64,000 bases of DNA, from positions 7,192,001-7,256,000 of the forward strand of contig JAJNNQ010000006.1 in the NCBI GenBank assembly GCA_027886175.1. Direction: 5' to 3'. The notes beneath the pieces were generated by a model. That model was not told where the DNA came from. It worked only from the letters and a program-made list of their open reading frames with translations, and ran no database searches. Numbering within the stretch: position 1 is the first letter of the stretch; every line of letters starts with the position of its first letter. Positions 25,380 to 38,400 of the stretch are shown piece by piece. Source of the stretch: Phylloscopus collybita. Its lineage: Eukaryota; Chordata; Aves; Passeriformes; Phylloscopidae. Position numbers and translations under genes: made by a program.

Positions 25380-26503
25380 TTAGGGTTCTTTTGTGTTTAT
25401 TTTCCAAACAAGTCACATTTATGTAACTGTTGCAATAGCAGCATATTCAGTGGACCAATGCATACCAACAAAGCCATTAATTTTTTGATGGATTGCAATG
25501 TTGACTGCATGAATACACAGTGATGTTTTATAGGCTTTCCATACAGACATATAAGATTTTTCATATGATAGATGTTGCATATTGCTTTTCCTAGGGGATT
25601 TTTTTTTTAAATTCAGTTAGCCACTATTCACTTCCACTGCTTGCTTTTCATTAGAAGTTTTTTTGATTGTTGGCTGGGAAGTCATATTATATGTAAACAG
25701 GAGTAAGGGACTTTATATACCAAGGATTTGAAAGTGTGCTTCCTCTTACCAGCCACAACGTCCTCTGAGGCTTCATTATAGCTTTAATTTTTAAATTATT
25801 TCATCTCTGCCTGAATGAACAATAAAAATATATGTTGGACAAAAAAAGTGCATTTTCAAAAGTGTAATTTTTTTGTGTGTGTTTAAGTACATGCATTTTG
25901 TAGAAACCTACAACAGATAAAAGGCAGATACCATAGCACACATTTTTGGCATCCATCTAGGTTCACTAAGGATGCTAAATGCTAAAATTGAACTGGAACA
26001 AAATTCTATCACTGACAAAGATAATACCACAAAATACAAATTCAGGGAATATACATAAAAAACAGACTTAAACCTGTTTTCACTGACTTGTATGAGTGGA
26101 TAAATATACTCTGACATATGACTAAAAGTTTATTGTTCATAAACAATTATACACCATTTCAGTATCAGTTTAAAAATAAAGACCTTATTATTTTTTCAAT
26201 GTATTTAAACTTTAGGAATAAACAAGTTCAAAAGTCATGTTAACAATTCAGAAGGTAATTAAACTCCAATATTATGTAGAGGCTTTGAAAAGGCAGGTTT
26301 TATTAATAGTTCATAAAAACAATTTGTCATTAATAATAGTAATAAAATGATAAAGAAAAAGGCAGTAAAATAATTTGATAATATGTATAGTTTGATGGAA
26401 GTAGTGGAAATATGTATTCTCAAGCATGTAGTGAGCTCACTAAGGTAAACACTGAAATATGGTAACAGGATTTAATGATTTAGGGCTGTGCTGTCATTCA
26501 TGT
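25380..26503. other. AT-rich sequence, no gene seen
   Basis: No repeat family recognised and no convincing open frame. Confidence 0.5.
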
Positions 26504-27158
26504 GAGACCTGGACAGGATAGAGTTGGGTGGACAGGGACTTTCTGAAGTTCAACAAAAAGTGCGTGCAGGGGTCCTGCACCTGGGGAAGAATAACCCCCT
26601 GCACCAGGAGAAGATGGGATCCAATCTGCTGGAAAGCAGCTCTGCAGACAAGAACGTGGAGGTCCTGGTGGACAACAAGCTGTCCATGAGCCAGCAGTGT
26701 GTCCTTGCAGCCAAGAAGGCCTGTGGTGCCCTGGTCTGCATTAGGAAGAGCACTGCCAGGAGATGATCAAGGGAGGTGATCCTGCCCCTCTGCTCAGTCC
26801 TGGTGAGGTATACCTGGAGTGCTGTGTCTACTTCTGGGATCCTCAGTACCAGAGAGACATGGAACTAATGGAGAGGGTCTAGTAAAGGGGAATGAAGATT
26901 AGGTAACTGGATGATCTCTCTTATGAGAGTTCCACCTGTATGAGGAAATATGAGGAAAAATTTCTTTATTCTGAGGGTGATTGAGAACTGTCACAGACTG
27001 ACCAGAGAGGTTCTGGAGAGTCCTTCTCTGAAGATGCTCACAGTCTGGACATCATTCAATGCAACGTGATCTAGACGAACCTGCTTTAGCAGAGGGATAG
27101 GAAAAGATGTTCTCCAGAGATTCCCTCCAAAACTCCATTGCATAATTCTATGATTTGA
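26504..27158 (+). mobile_element. CR1 LINE 3' fragment with part of ORF2
   Basis: The longest CR1 copy in the window. An 80-codon frame at 26524-26766 matches the end of the CR1 reverse transcriptase ORF: 'VDNKLSMSQQCVLAAKKACG' is the recognisable block. The body continues with 'gggaggtgatcctgcccctc', 'cctggagtgctgtgtctact', 'agagagacatggaactaatg' and ends in 'ataattctatgattt'. Deletions and stops after 26766 inactivate it. Confidence 0.93.
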
Positions 27159-30100
27159 AACAGAGACTACCTGCTAGTTTTATGACTAGCAATAGTCAGT
27201 CACACATACACACAGTCATAATATAAGCAATGAATTTTGAAGCTTTGGGGTAGAGCTTAGTCTCTGAACTGCTGAGGAAAGGTTTTTCCCTGTAGTATAA
27301 CAATATAGGATTGACCAGATGCATTATGGGACTTGGGGAGTTCTTTTCTCCCCAAGTATCAGGATATTGTATTTCTATTGTATTTCATGGAGTTCCATTG
27401 AATCAGTGACACATTATAACACCCGAAAAAATAAATGGTGTGCATTAGAATATTTGCATATATACAGAACTGTGGGAAAATGTTCTCCCAGCTGCAAAAA
27501 CAGACAAGCAATCTCCTTTAAATTCACAGCCTTCCTATGTCAGCTGATTCATGATGAGGGCTGAACATAAAGGAGATATCAACATTGTGCAACTGAGCTG
27601 ATGAGAAATTTAATTTCAAGTATTGTCCTACATAAAGAAAAAGATTTAGAGAAGACACCAAAAAAGCAATATGTTATATAAGAAATTAAATTATATTAAT
27701 TTTGTTTTATTTTAAATACATAATATACTTAAATATTTTTTATCTTTTTAATCTCCAATGTTTTCAGAAAGTAATAATAAAATATATTTTAATGAGAAAG
27801 GATTTTATCCATGGTAAAATTAGTGCCAAAATTACCTCAAAGGTATTCCAAAATATTGATTCATTTAAGTGCAACTAGTGGAACAGTAATTAATAAAAAA
27901 GTAATAAAAATTATTTAAGAAATTTGTATTTTTATTTTTTTTATTCTCATATGATTTTCATTTTGAAGCTCTCACATCTTAGGCAATTTAAATGCTTGAA
28001 TAATAAGTTTTTTTTTAAGATTAACCAAAGAATTTCAGATTAAGTAAATTGACATTTGTTATTTTTTAATTAAAAATGGGAAGGAGATAAGAAAAAAGTC
28101 TGAATAAAATCAGCAATTTTGTAATATTTAATTTTTAGTTTTGCTTTTAATCAAAAGCATCTAATACCTAATATTTGAATTCAGAATATAACCGTTACTG
28201 CATTTTTATTTATACAGTAGGTGGGAATGTTATGAGGATGTAGGAGAAAGAAAATCCTTTCATAAATATGTGGCTAATGATGAGGACATTAATTTTGTCC
28301 AGTAAATAGTGAGTCTCAAGGTTGCATGGAAGATTGTTCAAGTGCGAATGTTGGCATTTGTGGTGACTGAAGTGTGCTGTGAGGTGTAGCATTCACACAC
28401 CATACTTTGACCTGGACATAATGAAGGTATAAATCACTGTGGCAGGATAGCATGAAGACACCTGGCCTAGAAAAGGGGTCTGTGGAGTGGGGAACACCCA
28501 ATAACAGCATGTCTGGAAAATATAGTCAAGAGAGGGTGAAGCATACTGGAGGTGTGAGTCAAAACTCTCTGGCCAAGTGTAAAATGGGTTGTGAGTTAGA
28601 CTTTATTATTGGCACACTTGTATTGCCATTTCTTTTGAACTAGCTGAAAATTTTAATGATTCAGAAGTTTGATAATGAAGAAAAGATTTTTTTTTTCTCT
28701 TTACATTTTCAGTCTAGGATGCAATCTGACTATAATAATTGATGGAATATCTTCTCAAACTGTGTATTGACAAATATAGTCAATTTCAAAATGAGAATAT
28801 TTCAGCATGTGGATTCTAATGACTCTATTTTTTTTTCTATCTGTTGCCTCAGTAGGAGAGATAAGGAGAGGAAAGGGAAAGCAGGTATCATGTTTGAAAA
28901 CAAACATATTTTCTAACACAGAAATTTCCAATGAAATTACAAGAATGAGTTTTACCCAACTATGCAGACGTAGTAATTTGACAGAAGGAAAAATGAGTTC
29001 TAATATTTTTTTTATGTGTCCTTGCAACTTTAGCTCCTCTTATATACACAGTGAATAAAAGTTTCTTCTTGTCTGTCTGGAATTGTAAGGAAGACTGGAC
29101 CATGAACTCTGATGCTCCACAGCCAGCATATAAACATATAATAAATACTTAAACTATGAGATCTGTAAAATTCTTAAGGGATTCGAACACAAAGATGACA
29201 GTGCAGGCTATTGGAAAACTCTTTCTTTCTTAGATATACTTGGTAATAGCAGTAATAATATAAAGAAGAGTTGAATCAACATGAATGACAGTACCATCAA
29301 AAAATGTTTTGCAAACTATCAAAATATTAGTTAAGGGTTAAAACTTATTTTGACCTTTGAGTTAAAACTTAAAGGGCTATCAAAACATCAGTTAAACATT
29401 TGTTCAATAATTCTTGGTTCACAGATGCATTTTTCCAACAGATTAAGTATAAAAGTCATGCCTATGTTCCGTAAAAGTTAGTAGCAATTAGCTAAATTTA
29501 CACTTAGGTTTATGTTATCTATCTAGGTCTTTTGAAAAACAAGGAATGTTTTCTGAAATAATTCAGCCACTGTTTTATTGAGAAAGTTCTTAGGAAATAT
29601 AGGAACTACATTTTACAGATAGGAACAAAAATTTAATAAATTCAGGAAAGTTTGTTAATGGAGATTCATTTTATGAGTGATTTCAAGTTTTTGGGGTACA
29701 AAGTGTTCCATTTGATGAAGGAGAGAACAAGGACATACTATTTATCTATGTTTAAATTCATGGAAATAAGATCTAACATATTCTGTATAAATCATGGTAA
29801 ACTGGCAGGGTGAAAATCACAGAGAGTATTTTTCAGATCATTCTGCTTCAGACCGATCATTAAGCTGACACACATTTCATTTCAGGTTTGTATTTTTAAA
29901 TACTTACAACAGCTGTGTGCTAGAGATTTATGGATTCTAATTTTCGCTGTATTGTGAATAATGAGCATTGAATATTTAATATTTTTGTATATCATTCTCC
30001 GTCATACTTTATAAGGGTAAAAAAGAGAGAAATACAGACTTTTTAATTTTCAGTCTTTATTTCTATCAAGTTCTCAAAAATCTGATGAGTATTCCAGAAG

Positions 30101-33100
30101 TGATGGGTGTTTAGAAAAAAAACACTGAAAGTCTGCTGCTGTTTTTCAGTAAAAATGAAGCCAAATTTTCAGTAAAACTTATCCTACTTTGAAATGCATT
30201 TATTCATCACTAATATAATAAATGTATTAAAATGAAGCAATACATTGGCATGAAAACCAAGATATATTTACTATAATTACTATGATGAAAACATGGTAAA
30301 AAAACCCAAACAAAAATCCCACACCTGAACAAACAAACAAAGAAAGGGAAAAAAGTGGGATGAAATAACGAATGAGCATACAGATTTTTTTTTTTTTTTT
30401 AACCTGGCTGCTTCATTTCTTCAAGAATTAACACAGAGTTTTTAATTTATTGTGTACTCTTCCTGTTTCTAAAATGCTACACTCCTGTTTAATCTTATTT
30501 AAAATGCTACTATATAGAAGTTAAAGAAATATATTACATATGTGTCAATAATCACAGTTAAAAAGAAAACGACAGAGAGGAAAGACAGTTTAGAAGGGAG
30601 AGATACTCTTCAGCATTTTTTTCTGATCAGCATAGTTTTTCCTTATTCTTTAATTAGTTATTATGAGTTTAGATTTGGGAGGAGGGAGGAAGGAGGGAAG
30701 GGAAATAAAAGACAAAAAAGAAGTAAAAGAAAAAAAAACAACACAAAAACCCTCAATCAAACAAACAAAAACCCCAAAACAAACAAAAAACCCAGCATAA
30801 TTTTTAAGCATTATGTTTTCTGTGTTCAGTAATAGAGCTCAGAGCATCCTTTCCCTAAAGAAAATTAGAATATAAGTACGTAAAATAAGTGAAATAAATG
30901 GATTTTCTAGTTTATTTGTGTGATGCTTTTTCAGCAGAATAACACAACCATAAGCATAGATATATAAATGTGGTGAGTGCACACACTTCTGGGGTGCTTT
31001 AAACAAAGCAGATACATATGTGACTATTATTTCAGTAATTTATTTCAGAATGGCATGGCAGCTTTGTTTAGAAGAGTATTTCAGTAATAGGCTTGACTGT
31101 CTTCTTATTTTATTGATTATGAAGGCAAAGTTAAAATGTTGTTGAATGACAGCTACATCACAATTTGAAATTTTAATTTGAATGGATGAGAAGACTGTCA
31201 TGTTGTAGGAAGGACTTCTGAAAAACAGGAAAAAAACCCTCTCTTTTGTTTGTATTGAAAATTTGTCCTAGTAGGAAATAAGAAGTGGAATCTTTAAAAG
31301 TAAAGTATGCACTGTTCTAGTAAAAAAGATTAGGCAAGAGAAGAGCTCCTCCAATATAACGCAACAAAACAATACAACATACAAAAGAGTGTTATTTTAA
31401 AATAAATAGTTCTGACAATACATTTTCACAGATAGAAGAAATCATATTTCAGTGCCACCTAAAACAGAATTTAGGATGAAAACTATTTCCATCTAACAGT
31501 ATTCAGAGACATATTAAAAATCTCCTAGCCAATAATACCCAATCTAAGTAAATTCCATAAAAACTGGGTAGGATAGGAAACTGAATTGTAAGGGAGAAGG
31601 CATGTTTTATGGACTGTCAGACAAGACATCAAGAGCAAGATGTCGATCTTGCTGGGCTGAGGAGGCCCAGGAAATAATGTGTACTTATAGCAGTTTTCTA
31701 GACCTCTGCTATGATAGAAAGGAACACTCATTGCAAAGTAGATGAATTGGACCCATAGTGAATTTTCTCCTAATTAGTGAAATAAAGGAACATAAAATGA
31801 CTGTCAGATGCTTTACACGTCTAATATGGGATGGATCTGTTACCATCTATGACATTATTTTTTGGACAATACCATTAATAATAATGATTGATGAAAAGAC
31901 AGAAAAGAAAATTAATGTATAGATACTGATAGACAAAACCCAAGTTTGTAATTCCTTATGTTGTTTGCAGTGACAGAGGAATTAATATCTTGTATTTTCT
32001 TGACATCAGAAAAAGGACCAGAGTCTCGAACTGAACTTCCTTTTCTTATAATCATCAGCATTATGTGGTTTCAAACATATCTTTATAGTAGTCTGTTTCC
32101 AACAATACAAAAATCCTGAGTCTAAATGACTTAATGAAGCAATCTGATGATTCTGATGACACTTACCTCTGCAGACACACATCAGGAAGTTTTTGTTCAC
32201 ACTTTTTATTTGATCATTCCTTGAAAAGAATTCAAAAATTTAAGATAGACATATCTATTGATTTTCTTTTGCTGTTCTTGTCATGATGCTATTATGGATC
32301 AAGTCACCAATTCAGACCTATTATAAATGCCAGTGAACATTTCTGAGATGTTGTGACAGAGAGGTGTTAAAAATCAGGAAGGCACAGCACCAAGATTACA
32401 GTCAAAAGAAAAAAATGTTTTATTTCCCACATTCTGTATAATTTGCTGTTCGTGTTCACATCCTCATGACAGAAGACATGGAGAGATTGCTTTTCATTGC
32501 TAAAAATGGCTGTTTTTGCCACTAAGAAGTTTTATAGAGCTCAGTATGTTTCTAACTAAAAATTCAAAGTTAACTCCTGTCCTTGAAAAATGTTTTGAAG
32601 TATCTGCCAAAGCTTCAGAGTTTTCTCTTGAAAAACTATCTTCATAATCACATTTTTTCCCCAATAATTTCCATGTTTCAAAAGAACTCAAAAACTAGAA
32701 GTAATTGCAACATTTTTCATCCTTAGAAAAAGTATTTTCCTAATGTGGTATTTCTTTTCTAAACACAGTAGTGATTTTGATCATGCAGATAAAATTATAT
32801 GGCAAGGTACTTCGTTTTACCTTTTCTATTGCTGTCTAGAATGGCAATTAATTAATGAATACTTATGTATATATACAAATGCTCATTGCCCAAAAAAGTT
32901 TATAGCACTAAGAAACATAGTGAGTGATCATTTGGTAAATTTAAAAAGGTAGATAATATTTGTTTCCATTTTTACCACATTCCATGATAGTGTAAGTAAG
33001 TCTCATTCTGCTGGTTGTGTGATTACTATTATTTCAAGATCTAATAAATGTATCATAAATTATTTTCCTTAGAATAGGTTAATATCCTAGATTAAAAATT

Positions 33101-34427
33101 TTGAATATATCTTTTGCATTTTGCATTTCAGTGGGATTTAAGCATCAAATGTGAACTAATAATGTACATACTTCTCTGGACTTTGATTCAAGGTTCCAAA
33201 TCTTATGAAAATTCAGTGGGATTTAAGCTTTACACAGATATTGGAAGAACAGTTGCTGTAACTATAGTTTAAATTCCCAACCTTATGGAATTTATAGTGC
33301 TGAGTAAGGCACTAAAGATGAGATTCTGTCTCATAGACTTCACTTTCTGTCCTATGGCAAGAATAGTCATAGTTCTTTAATGCTTGTATTTTATATCCTT
33401 CAAAATATTACAGAGTAAAACCTAGTTCCTTTAAACATATATACTTCCATCATAAAGCATTCTCTATTTAGAGAAAAACATCATAAGCTCCTACTTACTT
33501 TTACTCAGAAACTCTACCACAGTCAGCTGTTCCTGATGGATTGGACAGGGAATCATTAAACTCTTATCTAGAGATGTGCTACAACGCACTGATTACTGAG
33601 AGGTCTTGGGAGGCATTCAGAAAAATTAAAATGGGGTTTGTTTCCAGCTTTTTTTTTACCCTTTTTATTAGAGATATAATGATTTTTGTTTGTCAACAGG
33701 AATTAAAAACATGAAAGTGTTCCCAGGGCTCCAGACAATTCCTTGACAATAAACAGAAATAAATAATAGAGAAAAATACATGCAAATTTATTTTCAACTA
33801 AACACCATCTTCTCCTGGATACAGTCAGATAACTACTAAATTTTAAGTCTTCTAAACTGAAAGCAGAATTAAGAGAATTAAAAACTGAAAGCAGAATTAA
33901 GAGAACTGGTCTGCCATTTATTCTGCATGGCCAAACTCTTATCTCTCTGCATGACATGTATTTTATAATACATAATACTGGGCCCTATATTTATCCTATC
34001 TAGCTGCAAGAGTTGGCCTGAGCTTGTTTTGTGGTCTGTGGAGAAAAAGAGAAATGCACATAAGATCTTTCGGTCTGTCTACAAACTTAACTGTATTTCA
34101 GGTGTGTCTATTTTGCATGGTTGATTTTAGAATGGATTTAAGGGGATGTGAATGGGAATGCTGGTTTTTGAATTTAGTAGAGATGAGCATGTGAAAAAAA
34201 CCCACACCCTTCCTTGAAAAGAATGGGACACTTTGGGGGAACTAGGGATTCCTCCATATCTTCATAAAAACTGTAATTAAGAATGATGTTTTTAAGACCA
34301 ATAAAGCCTTCTGAGAGCAGCACAAGGTAGTTCACATACCAAAATGGTATCTACATATAGTTAAGTCAATTAATATGGACTTTTCTTGACAACTTCATAT
34401 ATCTAAACATATTTGGAGGATATTTTC
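27159..34427. other. AT-rich sequence, no gene seen
   Basis: Over 7 kb without a recognised mobile element. It contains a perfect hairpin at 27331-27357, CAAA/CCCC low-complexity patches at 30298-30350 and 30725-30795, a purine-rich run at 30675-30735, and paired short hairpins at 31634-31670. Open frames stay below about 100 codons with no domains. Confidence 0.5.
33854..33905 (+). repeat. 28-base tandem duplication
   Basis: The 24-base block starting AAACTGAAAGCAGAATTAAG at 33854 recurs exactly at 33882, giving a period of 28 with almost two copies. It looks like a recent local duplication. Confidence 0.9.
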
Positions 34428-34505
34428 TTCCCTTTCTTTCCCTTCCCTTTTTCCTTCCTTTCCTTTTCCTTTCCGTTTCCTTTATTTCCTTTTTCATTTT
34501 CTCCC
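34428..34505 (+). repeat. CT-rich (CCTTT)n polypyrimidine tract
   Basis: Nearly pure pyrimidine run of about 75 bases made of CCTTT/CCCTT units, directly left of the AT array. Complement is purine-only. Confidence 0.92.
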
Positions 34506-34508
34506 TTC

Positions 34509-34512
34509 ATAT

Positions 34513-34563
<51 letters not shown>
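34509..34563 (+). repeat. (AT)n microsatellite
   Basis: About 18 uninterrupted AT units at 34527-34562, preceded by interrupted AT/AAAT units. Self-complementary, so it can extrude as a hairpin. Confidence 0.97.
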
Positions 34564-34564
<1 letters not shown>

Positions 34565-35351
34565 CTGTAGCCTTTTTTTTCCTTATTTGTAGCAAGCAAC
34601 TTCACTGAAAAGTATGGAATATCATGCATTCATGTATGTATTAGAGAGAATCAGAATCTTTGCTGTGTAGAAAACATGTTCTTTTTTTACAATCCTTCCT
34701 GGGAACTTTGCATAATTTATCATTCTTTTTGGTGGTTGTGATGATGTTAAAAAGTGTCCCATAAAATACCTCACATAATTCCTCACATAATTAAAGTTAC
34801 AGACAAGAAATAATTTTTTTATCTATTTCAGGCTTGGCTATTTGATCACATAAGTGGCACACTTACAGAGTTTGTTAATGTTTCCCAGCAAAATTTATAT
34901 GGGTAAGAGTTTACCTATGGAACCTCCCATTATTTTATTGGTCACACAATTCTCCTACCGTGTCATTGAAACAACATCTGTAGTAAGCTTGAAAAACTCT
35001 TTCAGATAATTGACGTAGATATTACCCTGAATCTGTTTTATTTTTATTTTCCCAAGTCATATAGGTTACTTAAGAATTGTCTGTTCAAAAACAATGTTCT
35101 GTAATACCATGTCAGGTAATAAATGAAGTTAAGCAAGCCACAAGCATGTTTAACAAGCAGTGGCTAGTGCCAGTAGTTTGTGTGTAGCTATAGGATAAAT
35201 AGAAAATAATTGATACTTAAGATGCAGGAGGAAAAAGAAAAGTTCATCTCAATTTTTCCTTTATTTCAATTCACCTTGGACACACCAGTACCATTATTTC
35301 TTCCAGATAATTCTAAGATACCCTTTAGCAAAAGTCCACAGAGTTGATTGT

Positions 35352-35425
35352 GGATTTAGGATTCATAGAATCATTAAGGTTAGAACAGATATGTAAAATC
35401 ATTGAGTCCAGCTTGTGGAACATCT
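35352..35425 (-). mobile_element. CR1 LINE 3' terminal scrap
   Basis: The plus strand reads 'attcatagaatcattaaggt' then 'aaaatcattgagtccagctt', the reverse complement of the final CR1 segment. Only about 75 bases remain. Confidence 0.75.
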
Positions 35426-35439
35426 GAAAACGTTCTCTG

Positions 35440-38400
35440 TTGAAACTATGCTAATAAAATGATATACCATGAATGAGATAATTACTGTCCCCAAGTAGCA
35501 AACTTCATAAGTTTGAAAAAAGGCTATAGCTTGAGAGCTGAAGCATAGCTTGAAATTTTTATTTTAAAACATAAGACTGTCCATCATAATTAGGCTGCTA
35601 CCAATAATTTGAGACTCTAACAAATTGTACAGTAACATGTATAGTCAGATATACCATACAATGCTTCTCATTAATAAAAAATGGATGTGAAAGGCAGAGA
35701 GACAGGATCTTTTTTATGTAGATAGTTACATCAATATTACATTGCCGTTGAAACATACCAAAGGTGCTTAGGATGAAATCTATAGATTATTTTTTTTAAT
35801 TTGCAATGTTGATCTTTTGAGTAAATTATACAATGCTTATGGATGCATGTGGTATGAATATTTGCTTTATTTTGCAAAATATTTTTCTGATTCTGCGAGA
35901 TGAATTCACAGGCAATAGAGGTACAGTTTTCCATATATGCCATAATATTATAAATTCTTCTGATGTAAAAAAAAAAGACCAAAAAAATCTCTGCAAAGGA
36001 GGGTAAACTTAAATTATATTTTTATCAATGTTCCTATCCTAAAAAAATATCTTGACTCCAGTTTAATGGCAACTACACAATAAAGCTATTCAAGAAGAAC
36101 AATATTGTAAATTAATAGAGAATTTTGCTTCTTCCAATTAACACCAAGTAAAATAAATAATATTATTTCTAAATTCATATTTTAGTAAAAATAAATCATA
36201 CCAGTAACACTGGTTTATCTTATCTGAATTTTCCACTTTGTTGACCCATAATACTAATATTACTAAGTCAACTAGGGATGAAATTTTATACTTTTAAAAT
36301 ACTGGTATTATATCTAATGCTCATTTAAAACATGATAAAAGAATCTGAAATTAAATCGAGAATTTAAGGAAAATATAGTTTAATGAAGATGAAAACATGA
36401 AGTGTTTGGGAGTATCAGACAATGAATTCCATCTTGCTTCAGAGACTGTACATTTTGCTGTGACCTTCATTTGCTATTTCTACATTGTGCTAAAATTACC
36501 TTTGGGCTTTGGTACAAAAATTTTGTAGTGTAAGTTTGGCACCAAATAAAAAGGCTGAGAAAAGGTGATGGAACAATCAAGAGTCATTAATGATGAATGA
36601 CTAGTGGCCCTGAATATATGGGTTTTCAACTGGGCTGTTGACTTTGACTGATATTGAGTATAAAAGTCAGGGGTTGAAGTGGAGCCTTTGATTTCCCCAG
36701 TGGAAACATTTAGGGATATTGCTTTCTAAACAAGGGATGGATCACTATGACATGGAGGGAAAAGAAATCAAGATTCTGAAGAGGAATCAGCTCTGCTAAT
36801 AATTTAGATTCTTTTTTTGGGCCTTTACCTCTCTAGTACCATAAAAGGTGAAAGCCTGAGAGATTATGAGATGCTTTAACAGGTCTGCTCTCACTGACTC
36901 TCTATTAATTGTACACAAAGACTTTAAGCAGAACTGAAATCTCGGGGAAAAAAAATCTGAGCTTTGGAAGGCTCAGGAGGGCTGTGAGACCCCTCTTGAG
37001 GTTTAAGATTGCTAAGAATTTAGAGGATTTACACCTGCTGAGGAATGGGAGAGAAGCTGACAAACTGACAAACACAAACTCAAAACTGAAGAAATTCAGG
37101 AGAGGAAGATAGTAATGCCATCAGCATTAATCTTGTCTTACCAGTTGGGTTGGAGTTTGGGTTGTTTACATTTAGCCATGGAGGCTTCTTCTCTCCTTTG
37201 CTTTTCTCAGAAAGATTGCTCAGGGATACTTCATCAGTGGGAAACACTAAAAAGAAAGTCAGAAATGTGGAGCGACAATAAGATAGCATGGCCTCTATAT
37301 TATATTTTTGATTGTATTATAATTTCTCTCTACTTTTTAAAATTATTTTAATGGAGGATTATGGATTTATGATGTACAAGTTTCATTTTAACTGAAGTAC
37401 CCATAATTTTCACTTCAACAGGATTAGCAATAAATTATTGTATCCATAAGTTGTGGTGTATTTTTGCTCATTACAAATTTTATCTTAACAACCCAAGAAA
37501 GTGAAACTTGACTCTAAGGTAGCATCTCAGAATAGATTTTTTCCTATGGGTTTGTATGTCTCATTGCATAGAATGTAGTATCATAAATGAATTTAGCTGG
37601 GTAAGTTAGGACTATTTTTCATTAATGGTCTCAAATATGTTAAATATGCAAAATATTTCTACTGACAATATCAGAAGCAGAGTACTGTATCTTTTGATGG
37701 GACTCTTCCAATCAAAATCCAAGGAACATGCAATGATAAAATCAGTATGATTTGCTCACTACTGCCTCATTTAAATTCCTGGAGTGTTCTGTGAAGCCTG
37801 TGAGATATTTTAATGCAGATATAACACACCAATGCATCGAAAATGATGAAATTATGGCAGAATGCAAAAAACCCCAAAAACAAACCACATTAAAAAAACC
37901 CCAAAACCTAAGTGAAGACAAAATTGTCCATTATTTAGGGATTCTTTTCAGAATCTGTTTTCAACTTGGGATTTCAGGAAATCACAATTATGCAACTGTG
38001 CTGATGCTGCAAACTGGCACATCTTTTCTTCTCTGTTTATCAGTTTGAGCCCTCTTAATGTGTATAATTATATCTAAACCTCTTTTCTCAGAAAATATCA
38101 GGAAATAAGGTATCCAAATTTTTTTGCCAAGTAAAAAATAGATGAAATGTATGAAAGTTTCCTTTGACATGATTCCATTTCATATTCAGATGGATTTGAT
38201 ACTTGTTATGCTTTTAGTTTACTATGTAAATTCAGAATTATTTAACCTTTTCAAAAAAACCCAAAAACCTGTTGCTTCTGAAACCACTGACTGCAAAAAA
38301 AGGGGAGGAAATACAGTTATTGAAATAAATGTCTAACTAAAGCAAGTCTTACCTAACATGGAAACATTCTTAATGATGATTTGCTAATCCTTTACAATTC

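Noticed and set aside
24937..25416. 148- and 154-codon frames on opposite strands
   Set aside because: Composed of poly-Phe/Val/Gly and poly-Lys/Asn/Gln from T/G low-complexity sequence.
26524..26766. 80-codon frame as a host gene
   Set aside because: The sequence is the C-terminal part of CR1 reverse transcriptase ORF2, inside a truncated element.
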